Source of the DNA: Triangularia verruculosa | Lineage: Eukaryota > Ascomycota > Sordariomycetes > Sordariales > Podosporaceae | Assembly (NCBI GenBank): GCA_033296885.1 | Contig: MU863881.1 | Location: 62,001 to 126,000, forward strand | Length of the DNA stretch: 64,000 nucleotides | Direction of reading: 5' to 3' | Shown: piece after piece, positions 1-11,600 of the stretch | Layout: the number at the start of each line of letters is the position of its first letter | How positions within the stretch are numbered: position 1 is the stretch's first letter | Program-made: the position numbers and the translations under genes | Notes under the pieces: generated by a model | What the model was told of the DNA's origin: nothing | What the model saw: only the letters and a program-made list of their open reading frames with translations | Database searches by the model: none

Positions 1-1443
1 GTAGGTGCTTTGCTGGCACACGGTGGTCAGACGGGGCTTGCTGCCTGTAATAAGCCACTGTTTCTTGTGGCAGCGGGGGCAACCACGGGCGCCACTGCTG
101 TTTGGAAGCACCGCTCTCAAGCTCGTCAAGTCGTGAAGAGGGTGATCAACGGGAAAGGGGGAGACGGGGAAAATGGGTGAGTAGCAGTGGCGCTCTCTGA
201 AAAAGTTTCCATCACCGGTCCCAACGACTTTGAGCAGGCGGCCTTGAGGGCGTTCGCGGAGTGGAAGTGTGGAGGGGACGTTATTACTGGTCGTGGTGCG
301 AGGTGGGATGGCTTGGGACCTCCTGAACGGTTGGGCAACGCGTGACGACATCATGGCCTGGAAGCGGTCAAGGCAGTATTCATATATACTGACCTGCTGG
401 CTGAGTTGCCCGGGAAAGCAACTGACAGCGCCAATTCGAGGCCCGCCATCAGGCAAAAATGCGCCGTCTGTGGGCCCAATCTCACCGAGATCGAAGATAC
501 GGTCGCACAAGTTTCCGTTCTTGATGTACTGGTGAAGTCGCGAGACTAGGTTCCATGCTGCCGGATTTGTCCGATATGATGGATCGGCGATCAACTTGTG
601 ACAGAGGGTGATCGTGCCTTTGGGAGTTGAGTTATAATGTCCCTGATCGCACGCAAAAGGTATGAATTGTGATCCGGACACGCCAGTCCGCGCTCCAACA
701 ATTCCGCGGCGTTCGAAATACACCACCTTTGCGTTACGCAAGTATGTCTGAGCGATGGTGATAAGGGAGAGCGCCCAACGGTCCTCGGAGAAGAAGTTTG
801 GGGGTGTGGCTGAAAGGGTCCAGTTCTGGTGACTGCGAAGCTTGACAGCGAGATCATCCTCGGCCACTAGAATGCGCCGAGCAAAACTCATATCGTCGGA
901 AAGGGTAATTGAAACGAGAGGTCCATGGCGCTGCTCCCAGTTGCGGACGAGTCGGGACAAACTCATGTCATCGGGGAAGAAGATATCGATCGCTTTGACA
1001 ATAACATGGATGTCCTGGCCCATGACGGGGACGCTTGCGTACCGGCAACTCTGTAGTGCCTGCTCGCGCGCCTCATGATTGACCTTCAGAAGTGGGCAGC
1101 AGTTGAACTCCACGAGGTCTTTCTGGGCTTTTTGGGAGTCGAAGTAGATGAAGGGCCGGATCCGGATATGTTTCTCCCATCCTTGCTGCCTCGCTTTACC
1201 CGTATCCCTGATCTCGTCGATACCCCACATGATTCTCCAAGCCACCGGTAAATTGTCCTCATACTCAGCCACGTAATGCTGCCATATCTTAATCCGAATC
1301 TCAGGTGGAAAAAGAGCAAACTGGGGAAATGGTACGGTGGCGGGATCATTGTCGCCACACGTCATTTGAGGGTGGTAAAGTACTTCTCGAGGATAGTCGA
1401 GTACTCGGGTCAAGTCGGCGATGGGGCTATTATCGGTCCGCAT
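1..1443 (-). CDS. 2EXR domain protein, 3' part beyond window edge
   Basis: The frame is open from an ATG at 1443 to the left edge (481 codons) with no stop, so the C-terminus lies outside the window. After about 35 residues comes FALFPPEIRIKIWQHYV, the hallmark start of the fungal 2EXR domain, followed by the usual RIRPFIYFDS / CCPLLKVNHEAREQAL section. Near the visible end there is a CPRCHKK motif that could bind metal. 2EXR proteins are numerous and poorly characterised in filamentous fungi; no enzymatic activity can be read from the sequence. Another ATG about 30 codons downstream could also start the protein. I saw no intron signal that is needed to keep the frame. Family assignment is good, function unknown. 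Confidence 0.75.
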   Translation of the reverse strand, partial: MRTDNSPIADLTRVLDYPREVLYHPQMTCGDNDPATVPFPQFALFPPEIRIKIWQHYVAEYEDNLPVAWRIMWGIDEIRDTGKARQQGWEKHIRIRPFIYFDSQKAQKDLVEFNCCPLLKVNHEAREQALQSCRYASVPVMGQDIHVIVKAIDIFFPDDMSLSRLVRNWEQRHGPLVSITLSDDMSFARRILVAEDDLAVKLRSHQNWTLSATPPNFFSEDRWALSLITIAQTYLRNAKVVYFERRGIVGARTGVSGSQFIPFACDQGHYNSTPKGTITLCHKLIADPSYRTNPAAWNLVSRLHQYIKNGNLCDRIFDLGEIGPTDGAFLPDGGPRIGAVSCFPGQLSQQVSIYEYCLDRFQAMMSSRVAQPFRRSQAIPPRTTTSNNVPSTLPLRERPQGRLLKVVGTGDGNFFRERHCYSPIFPVSPFPVDHPLHDLTSLRAVLPNSSGARGCPRCHKKQWLITGSKPRLTTVCQQSTY

Positions 1444-4043
1444 AATGGCTTATTTCAAGGCCCAGAAGGATCTATAATAGAACACAACGATTAGGATCAG
1501 CGCGTAAAGATTGAAGTCGCTGAATGTCTGCTGGGCGACGCAATAGCATCTCGATATTAGATAGGTATGGTCACTTACGGCTGCTCAAGACAAGATTCGA
1601 GATAGAGCTGAGCTGTCAGGATTTTGGGCCTGTGGTTTTCGCCGACCAAGCCAGTAAACGATGGGAATATGTTGAAAATCAAAGCGATATCGCAGAAGTC
1701 TCACACGGGCAATGGCTGTCGATGAATTGGTGGATGAGGGAAAGCTCAGGCTGATGTCGATTCGGATAGACGGGCAAGCGTGAAAGCTATCTGCGGTGTT
1801 GAGTGAGAAAAGGAGGTTGTGAAGGAAAGAAAAGAAGTATCCGTGAAGGTCTGATTTGGATTGTATATAATGGGTCCTTGCCGAAGTGAATCTTGCAATC
1901 GGCAGGAGCAAGTGAGCCACAGAGCAACCAATGCACACGGGGCTCATTGTCACTTGGTATTTCACAGAGCAGGGTTGGCGACCTGTACTGGCACCTGGTC
2001 AATGTTGTTTGAGCGGGGCGTGGTGGGCATGATGATAGCATAAGGTATGGTGCTGTAGGTGAACCATGCCGTCTTACCCAAGAGGACACGTCGAAGTGTC
2101 TGTGAAATACCTGTTGGGAAATTTTCCAACGATTCGGCTCTTCGCGCACATCCTCACTTGATCTAGGTATCTAGACAGTGCTTTCAGCGAACGATGTCAT
2201 AACTCTCACCATCAAGACTGCCCGTATCATCGATGACAACGCGGCGGTTTCATTGACGTTTAGTCGCAGTCATCTCTGTCATGCACCACTGGATAGGTTG
2301 AGATGGGTCACGCTCCGAGTCAACGCTAGTATCACCTCATGTAGCAGTTTCCGCATGCCATTTGAGCACACTTGAATTCGACAAAAGAAGTTCTCTGCGC
2401 CTTCGATATCCTCCACAGAAGAACCACACAGTTGTAACAGCTTCCACTGACTGAAGTGATAGAAACTTTTCGGGCACCGTAGCCCTTCGCTTGAAAGTCC
2501 TTCCAGGTTATCATAAAAAACCACTTACCGCCAAAACGCCTCAAAAGTGCACCCGCAAACGATCCACCTGGCCCAACAAACCCAGCCAGCGGCCCGGCCC
2601 TCAATCACCGCCTCAAGATCCATCCCGGATCAAATGTGCCCAGAAGCGGGTTGTAACCCTCTCCTCTCAACCCCAGATTCCTTTTCCGCTTTGTCAGACC
2701 CTAAGCTTGATCTGCTGACTGTACGTTCCTGCGGCTGCGCCTCGGTGCTGTGAGACACGAGACATTGGGGGCCTGCGTGTCTCTCATCCACTCCACCCAC
2801 CCACCTACCCACTCACTCATGACGCACCTTACAAAGACAAGAGATTTGATCTGACTGGCTTAATTTTGAGGAGAATTTTGTCTGCGCGGGACTTCCCAAC
2901 CAAGTTTTGACAGCACCAGAGTGCGCCCTTTGAGCAGGTTGTCACCGCCGGAGGACGGTAGATAGGTAGATGGAGTGAGGTGGCCGGTGGGACAGCCTCT
3001 TGGCTGGTCCGTTAGCTGAAATGACCTGAGCACGGCGTCGATTCTGCAGTTTACCAACCCACCACCCGGCTCTATCACCTGAAACCAGAAGCAGGCTTCA
3101 GCCCAAACTTGAACTTTGTTTCTCGTGCAGCCTTAGCTATATTGTCTGCAAAGTTCGACGGGATTCATCGTCCCCAGAATCCGGGATGGTGTGCAAGAAC
3201 GGTGGCCACCCGGCGGCGGTGGTTTCGTGGTCACACAGGCTCCATACTCCGCTGTGGCGAGGTTGCGGCTCAGTTCAAGGCCCATTCTATTCTCCTCGCT
3301 ACAGAAAAAGAAATACTTTAAATGTTGAGCCTTTTGTTCAATACCTCAACATCGAGATTGATTACCTACTACGACAGTCATGTGCGGCTGCTTATGGCTG
3401 TCGACTTGCAGACGAGATTGGGCTCTTGCTAGAATCCAATATTCTGTCAGACGTCCCTATCACCCAATCATCCGGCAGCACGTTTGGCCAAAAAGAGGTC
3501 CAGATACCGAAGTCGGATGATAGCCCTATCCTGAAAGAGAAAGGGGGCTTGATAACTGGTGAGTGGATGCCCAGAGAAGAACGCTCAAGTCGTAAATAGT
3601 GTCGCTCATTGGATCAGTCGGTTCTTGGTGAGAATGTCAGGTGGTAAGATGGCGAGGACGGACACATCGAGTTTTCATGATGAAATAACTGTTAATTAAT
3701 AATACTTTGACCCTATGACGAGAGAGTTCTATCATGATACGCATAAATCATCGTAATGATCCAACCTCCATTCCACTGGGTATACCGCCCGATAGTCCCT
3801 GCCTCAGCCCAGCCCGTTGGTACCTAGATATTCGCACCATAAACACCTGCGCTAGTTCCTTTTCGTAAACAGAGGGGGTATCCAAAAAGAAAAGAAAACT
3901 TGTTGTACGTAGTAATCCCACCATCCTTGGTGGCGGGGGTATCTCTCATCAAAGGCCTTCAAATCCATCCATCCCTTCCTCCCATTCCCCGCATCCCTGA
4001 TAGAATTCCAAGAAAAGAAAACCAAAGAAATTACACGATAATG
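1444..4043. other. Intergenic region, no gene supported
   Basis: Between the start of the 2EXR gene and the stop of the GPCR gene. Open frames here are short, start mostly at non-ATG codons and show no recognisable family. The part next to 1443 should hold the 2EXR promoter; no clear TATA box or repeat was seen. Confidence 0.6.
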
Positions 4044-5673
4044 TTACACTGGCGATGTGCGCTCGTTATGTGATCTTCCCTCCCTAGTCAAATCTTCCAT
4101 GCTTGTGCTCTCCTCCTGCAGACTCTTGCTGTTGACCCATTTTCCAACTGTCGACTGGCGCGCCGTATAGCCTTGGTCTCGTCGAAGTGTGTGGTGGGAT
4201 GAATGATGATGGGGCTTGCCGTCGGTAATCTCGACGACACTGATTCGTCTACTCCTCCCAGCGCAGCAGTTAGGAAGACTGAGCATGATGGCGGCCCAAA
4301 GGGACTTGCATGCTGTCCATGATGTGACCATGTAGATGATGGCGTTCCAGAATCCCTGGAGAGGGAGAACAAAGGCCGAAGCAAAGAAGAGCGGCTTGGA
4401 TACTTCACCGCGGTGAACCATGCTGTAGACACGATTGCCGGACGACGGAAGCCAAGTGATCAGAAGCGCGCTGAAGAAGAGGATGGAGCACTTGGCGTAC
4501 GCCCAGGTTGCGTTGTGATTTTCCATGTTGCGCCGGCGGGCGTGGATGTTGGGCGAGTTGCCTGTAGATATTTGGGTTGAGTAGAAGCCACTGCTCATCA
4601 TGCGGGCATGTTTCGGCTTTTGTACTGTGCTTGTGACCGACTCTAATGTTGCCGGACTCTCTGCTGCCTCGAGATCATCGTCATCAATGGAGACACGTGC
4701 GTTCGCGGAGGGGTCGGCGGAAATGTTGACCGAGTAGGAAACGTTGGGGTCTTTGACTTGAGCCCCAGCGGGAGTGCCGGCAGACTTCGTGGTTGAGTGG
4801 GCAGCGGCAATGGGAGCCGGTGGCTGGATAATTTCGGTGGTTTGAACGACCTCGGTGGTCTTGAAGTTGAAAGCGGTCGAAAACTCGTTTGCAACCGGCG
4901 AAAAGGGCTCGTTCCCAGCAACTGTACCTGTGCCAGTAGAGCTAAAGTTGAGCATTCTTCGCCGCTTCTGGTAGATCTCGCGCCCGGCACGCAAGTAAAT
5001 AAACATAGTAACAATGATGGAGAGCCTGTAGTTCTGTTAGCTCGCCGATGGACAGCATAATACTTGTTGACGTACCACACAGGGCCGTAGAAAAGTGCGA
5101 TGCGGTATATCTCCCACTCCGACCTCAACCAGCACCATAAAACGGCATTGCCATATGGTCTGCCGTTGTGATTCGATGCGAATATGAAGGTGAATCCCGG
5201 AATGAAAGGGACACCGTAACAGCAAAAGAAGTAGGCGATCTCCATTCTTCTCAACATCCTTTGGTCATACTTGTGGTAGAATGTGAGCCACACGTTGATT
5301 GCCATGGCCAAAGCCCAATATGCATCACCTTGCATGAATCTGGAGCGTGATTCCAGTTAGCGAGGGCAGGACACGGAACAGGCGGCGACACTGATCATGC
5401 TCACACTTGAATCAGAAAGGCTTGGAGCTGACATCCAAACGAGTTCTCGTCGCCGACATAGGTTCTCGTCATCAAGGTAGCCACGTTGGTCAACATGTTG
5501 CCAAAGGTAGCGTAAAAGACCATGCGGTTGACGGCACGTTGACGGAAGGCATCGGAAACGGAGAAGGTGACGAGGACGAAGAGGCACCCCAACAATGAGA
5601 TGGCCGAGCAACCTTGCTCGATGGCAATGATGTGATCCGCCTCGGCCTCGGTGAGGCCACGCATGGTACTCAT
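4044..5673 (-). CDS. cAMP-receptor-like G-protein-coupled receptor
   Basis: Three exons: 5673-5405, 5339-5076 and 5025-4044, with introns of 65 and 50 nt (donors gtgagc and gtacgt), giving 504 aa. The start MSTMRGLTEAEAD is followed by TM1-TM2 in exon 1, TM3-TM5 in exon 2 and the start of exon 3, and TM6-TM7 near residues 370-430. Between TM5 and TM6 lies a third cytoplasmic loop of roughly 140 residues rich in Ser, Thr and Pro; the tail is His/Ser rich. This fits the Dicty_CAR/Git3-like class of fungal receptors (Neurospora GPR-1 to GPR-3 type), plasma-membrane proteins thought to signal through heterotrimeric G proteins. The ligand cannot be inferred. The exon joins keep conserved stretches such as FYGPVWLSIIV in frame. 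Confidence 0.85.
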
Positions 5674-8600
5674 GGCTGTTGTTGCTTCTGATGTTTCTGC
5701 CCAGGCGATCGTGGATGGAACTCAACAATGACACCCACACTCAGGGCCACGACAGCGGGGCGGGATCCCGCATATGTATCCGTAAGGTCCGACACTTGAG
5801 AGACTTGCTTATTGACGTGGGAAAGGGCACACCGTCCTGGATAGATCAAACGAGGCTAGGCGATGGCAGGTAGGCTGCAGAAAGAAAAAAGAGTGTGGAT
5901 GGAGTGAGAATAGAGTTGACAAAAGAAAAGGTGTCCGCCACAACTAGTCAGGATAACACTTATGAGAGACTCGGGGGCTGAGGAGCAGCCATACCTTGTG
6001 CCTCCATGCCACCGAGCTAGACCGGGATGTCGAGGACCAGCAACCAGGAATCGATTCGGGGGGTTCTTGGTTAGCGCAGGGGCTGTTATCGATCCCGTCT
6101 TGGGTGAGCGCGGATTCTTCTTCGCAACGCTATCGAGCGTTTGCAGTTGTGCCCCTCGAAATTTGCTGCTGCCAAAAGCCCCGCCCTCGAGCTCTTAATA
6201 TCGTCCGAGGTCCTTGGCCACACAAGGAGGGGTGGTGGAGGACAGAGGCGGTTCTTCCTGAAGAGCCATTCCCGGTTAGCCACAAGACCACTTGTGCAGC
6301 CCAGAACGCCACGCGATGTTCTGATGCGACGCCGAGTCTTTTGTATCCCGTTTTGGTGTGTCTACCCGCAGGCTGGAGCTCACAAAATCATCTGATGTTC
6401 TGGTCTGTGCCGAAGCCAATATGCACTAAAGATGGTTCCCCTCCTGCTGTTCTTTTGACGCCAAACGTACTGGCAGGGCAATTCGAGGAGTATCTGTAAG
6501 CAGCCATGTTGATGCGCTCCTCACCACAAATCTTCTCTAGCTTAGGCAGCGGGCTTGCAGCTTGAAGACTGCGTCATTAAGTGCGCCATGCTTGTCGCTT
6601 TAAGAGCCAGAAGAATGATGGTTTGCGGCTGCGTCGGGCCTGGTGAAGAAGATATCGGACCCGGCGCTCTGTATATTGCTTCAAGCTTTGGCATATACTC
6701 CACCGGCTGGTCTCAACAGTGTTTGACTTTGTGCGTGTTATTAACTGGGCGGCCGTTATGCTCCAGGATTCCCCAGAAAATTGTCTGAAACAACGTCGGT
6801 CATTGGATACCCCTCACGACGGGGTTGGAGACGAGATAAAACGACTTGACCAAGTTGGTGATAGCTCGCCGTCGCGCCGCTCCTCTTGCCGTAAAAAGGT
6901 GTGCTAGGTGCATCAAGCCTTACCACTTCAGGAGTTTTGCACCAGATTCAGACTCACAGTGCCGGCTTGCTTTCTTTTTTCTGAGGAGGCTTTAGATCGT
7001 AGTCAGCACCCGCATACCTCGTGGCAAGGCAGCGACATTTTGACGGCTGTGAGAGGCTCCGCAGACCTCCGTGTCAGGTGTGCGATTGCTCATGTTGAGG
7101 ATGGGCTTGATAGGCTCCAGGATAGTGCGGCGAGCTGAATGTTGAAGGGATGAATGGGTAGGAATCGGATATGCGCATTGGCCATTGATATCCAGCAAAG
7201 ACTGGTAGCTAGTAGCTATCTCGCATCCCGGACTCGCTTGAGGTCTGGTTCTCCAAACAAGAGCATTGGACTCGCACGGTTGGCGCACAGACCAAACGAA
7301 CGTCTTGATCCCAGTCGGCATCGCACTGTGTAGCATCCCGCGCTGCTCACTTGTCCGGTGTGTGGCTCCTGGGTGTGCAGGGCCGGCCATGTGGGAATCG
7401 GTTCGCACCCCAGGCTGTCTCACCGCCATCATTCACGGTCTATTGCGTCAGTGCGGCGCCAACCGTCTGCAAGTGACATCTCTTGATTGAGCCCCGTTGT
7501 GACGGCGAGCATCAATAGTCGAGACTCTGCCGTGTGCCCAGAGAACCGGGCAGCGGTTGCGATTGCGAGGTGTTGAGCAGAGATGACATGGACCGGAGGC
7601 ATGCTTGATAAAATGCGTGTGAGTGGCTGCCCGACTTGGGCTGCGAGCAGAGGGACAGCTGCATCAGGTATTGGACCAGCTACTGCTACACATGCTGCGC
7701 AGTAATCCGGTATTGATGATATGCTTGGTGGATGCATGGAAGCTGCGCCCCGAACGGGCTGTCCGCCCGCTTCACCGGGGACTTGTTCTGTGTGTGTTCT
7801 TCAGCAACAGCGTTCAACGGTCGGTTCTACTCCGTAGGTTGCGTAACATGTCCTCTTGGGTGCGGAGGGGACGCTCGGAGTGGGTCATTTGTCGTCCAAA
7901 GCTGGTGGCGGCGGAATATGCGCGATTATCGGACACGTCTTGGGATTTTGGAGTCAACTCGGCGGCTTCGCTGGATGAATTGTGCATTGTGGACTGGTGG
8001 TCTCGGTATCTGTATCGCCATGGACAATTGAGAAGCACCAAAGGCCCGCCAAGAATCGCACGGACAGCTAGCCTACCGCGATGTAACGTTGGAGAGAGTG
8101 ACAGGACCCGCAATTCCCCAAACCTGGGGACCCTTTCTCCACCGCCTCCACCTTTTTCCACTTGGCTCCCCGCTCTCCTCCTCTCTTCTTCAAGTCTGCT
8201 TTCAACACAATTTACATACACTGCAGAAGAGGGGGCCTCAAGGGTCGATCAAAAGTGTTTCGAAATCAGATGCAGAGCTAATGCAAATGCCAGTAACACC
8301 ATCGTCGAGGGCTTGTGATGTATGCAAAGAATAGCAGGACCTGCATAGCAGACTAAGCCAGCCACAACCTCGACCTTCTCCAAATCGGGCTTCTGCGCCG
8401 TTGATGAGATGACCACGCCCAGACTTGACAGTCATAACAGCGCTTTTATGCATACGACGAGCTGCTCACCCCTTTCCCTCGATCGCTGTGCCTGCCTCCA
8501 TGTGGTTCCCTACAGAGTTGCAATGTTTTAACGTCCACCCCCACTTGGTTGGTGATCCAGAAAGCTTGCAGGTATCTAGCTGAGCCCAGCATGTCGTTCC

Positions 8601-11600
8601 TGCGCATCCACGATCGCAGCGTCACATCGTTGCCACGACTTGGTCGGGCTGCTGTTGGACTCCGATTCTAGACCTATTTTGTATCACCGAAGTCTCGGCA
8701 AGGCTCACAGACATCAATCAGGGCCACGCGGCAGCCAGTCCCTGCTTCATCCCAGCGCTAACTCTAGCCGGCGTTGGAGACATCGGAGATACAGCCTCAG
8801 AATGATATCGCCTGCTTCATCACCTGGTTCGCTTTACCTCATGAGTTTTGACTCTTGACATGAACTGAACTCGGTGATCGAGAAGCAGAGGGGCACCGAT
8901 GAGCATAGATCTCAATGAGGAACTTCTGAGGAACCGATATTTTGCGAACGGTCTATGGCTCTGGGTCATGTTGAGATATCTCGACCGCAACCGACATTTA
9001 GAGCCACGCACCTGATCCCCACCGGCCAAGAGCTCCCTACCAAACCGCCGGGCTCAATTTATATGGTCTATGCCACCACCAACAGCTAAGCAGCCAAGGA
9101 GAGGGGAAACTGCTGGGCATTCCCATGTACATACAGACTCAATCCAAAGCTACCAAGAGAGGGTTTAGCTCACTATAATTGTTCTTCGCGCTGGCCTGCT
9201 AAGCCTTTCCAGTTGTAGAAGCAGGGATGTTGCGAGCTTTACCACCATCAACGTTGGTGTTAAGCCAAGGCGCCTTCGTGACAAGCTTCACGCTCTCGTC
9301 CATTCATATCCACTACATACAGGCCAAGCATGGTAGTGCAAGCCAAGTTTCTGCGTACTACCTAAGGTATGTGGCACTCCATTAATTTGAATGGAAATAC
9401 TAGATAAACGACGAGCGAGTGAGCATGTCCTACTTTCATGTGGTAGTGGACTATTAGATCAGCAATAAAACCCAACGGAGAGATGAATGCCAAAAAGATG
9501 AATCAGGGGGTTTGAAGTTGCGCAACCGTGTTCCTGTGAAGAGGTATGGTTTCTTAAATAAGAGTAAAGGAAGATGAACAGGTCAGTGTACCAGGTCGCT
9601 ATTAGGATTTCAAGACGCAAGAACGGCGGAAGCTCATACGGCATGCTGATTGCTGCAAAGTGACTCGGAACGCCTGGCCAGATGCGAGTGCTGGTCAAGT
9701 CTAGCTATTGACACTCTTGATGTTTTAACACATACCTGTGGAGATCCCTTTGACCGGGAGTACCTATTTTATCAACGCGTCAGTTATTACTTACTAGGTA
9801 CCTTGCTTATCCGGTATTGCGTGCCGGCAATCACGTATTTCCTATCACTTTAGAACCATCACTTTATTACCTAGGTACCTACCTTACCTGTTTACCTCGT
9901 CCCACCAACACCATTCCTCGCCATCACCTTTTTTCACCTTCTAATCCTGACTGCTTGACTGACCCTAGTGTGAGTAAAGACCGTGGTTAGTATCTGTTCA
10001 CGAGAAGCTAGGTACTTAATCCGCGGTATGAGTTCAAAAGCATTATCAGGAGAAAGATTAGCAGCAGCTTAGGTAGATGGCATAATGGAAAGGCTGATGC
10101 CACACGGCACTTCATTGCACGGAGCCAACAAACAACTCCACTGAAGGCACGTCACGCCATCATTGGTCAAGGGTGACCTCCACTGACATCTAATCTTACC
10201 CAAGTTCGGCAGATGGCGTGACGGCACAGTTGAATATATCGAGACCCGAAGATACCCAAGAGTGCGCAAGAGTAGGCGGTGAAAGTGAGCCGAATGGAAC
10301 ATCAACCTTACGGTGCTAGGATCTGGAAAGACAGCTTGAAATAAAGTCTCGCAACTAAGGCGACAGATTGCTGAGAAGAATCGAGGACGTCGTCAGGTTA
10401 CCTAGGTACCTATGCATGCCTTAGACCCCTTGCTATAGGCTGTCAGTGGCAAAGGAAGATTGGACTTCCCCGAACTTGTGTCTCACCAGCCCCATTCAAG
10501 AAGATGTTTGGAGTTTATTCACGCCAAGATCACTGTGACCGCTATCTCAAGTGTGGATTGTGGATATCACCATCATTATTCGGCCGCGGCATAATGATGT
10601 TACCTACCTACTGATGGGACTAAAATACCTTCGTGAAGACTAAGCTGGCAGTAGGCTCTCATCAGAAGGAGCCCCGCTAAGTTAAGAATGTTCTACACTT
10701 TACTGAGCTTTACATGCGACGGAGATCTTGCCATCATTCATAGATAATCCAGCTGCATCTGCGGTATGGAGATGATGCCTGGTGGTAAGATTCCACGGAT
10801 GCTCATGTGATTTATGTGGGAACTCAGTGGTATGGCGTCTAAATCAGGGATGAAGACCCCCATCACAACCACTCCGATCAATACTTCCATAGCCGCACTT
10901 TGCCTACCTACCTACCCAGGCAATAACTTCCACCTTCTAGGGCGCTGGGGTTCCAGCTCAAGGCCGGCTCGAAGTCTACAGAATGGCGTCCTTGACCGGA
11001 AGGTTACCTTATGAACCATTACCTTTGTCTCTGCCAGTGCTCCTTGGTAACTGAAGATAGGTAAGAATGGTGTCATGTCAATGCTTTACAAGCTTAAGAT
11101 GAGGTACAGAACGGATAGGGTAGGCTTCATGTGTGGAAGTTATCTCAAACTGACTCAAGGGTTCGAGTAGAACTCTAAGGTATGTAGGTAGGTATTTTAC
11201 CTTACCTTATCGTAGTGCTTTAGGTTTGATGACAAACCCTGGTCTTGGTTCGAAGTTATGAACTGGCAAGCTAAACCATCGTCATAGATTCCCTAGGTTG
11301 ATCCTGGAACGTACCTACTTACTACTAAGAGGCATCTCCCACTGTGGCGATCTTTGTCCCTGGTTTCAGAGCAAGTCCTGCCTTCCATCTCACCATGATG
11401 ACCCGCTGCTCTTGAAAAATGAGATTTGACGTCTTGAACAAGCCCTTCCGATCGATGGTGCTGCTCTACCTACCTAATTATGTAGAGGTTGCTTCATTGA
11501 CCGAACTTGGGTCTCAGGGTCTCGGTGTCTCAGGGGTTCAGGGGGTGGCTGGATGGTACGGTAGGTACAGGTATCGACGCCACGGTGGCTGATTCCATCA

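Noticed and set aside
2332..2604. Gly-rich minus-strand frame resembling a membrane segment
   Set aside because: Begins at TTG, no ATG in frame, ends without a recognisable domain.
7623..8318. Plus-strand open frame of 231 codons in the gene-poor tract
   Set aside because: Random-looking composition, no domain, no splice context and an overlapping minus-strand frame of similar quality.
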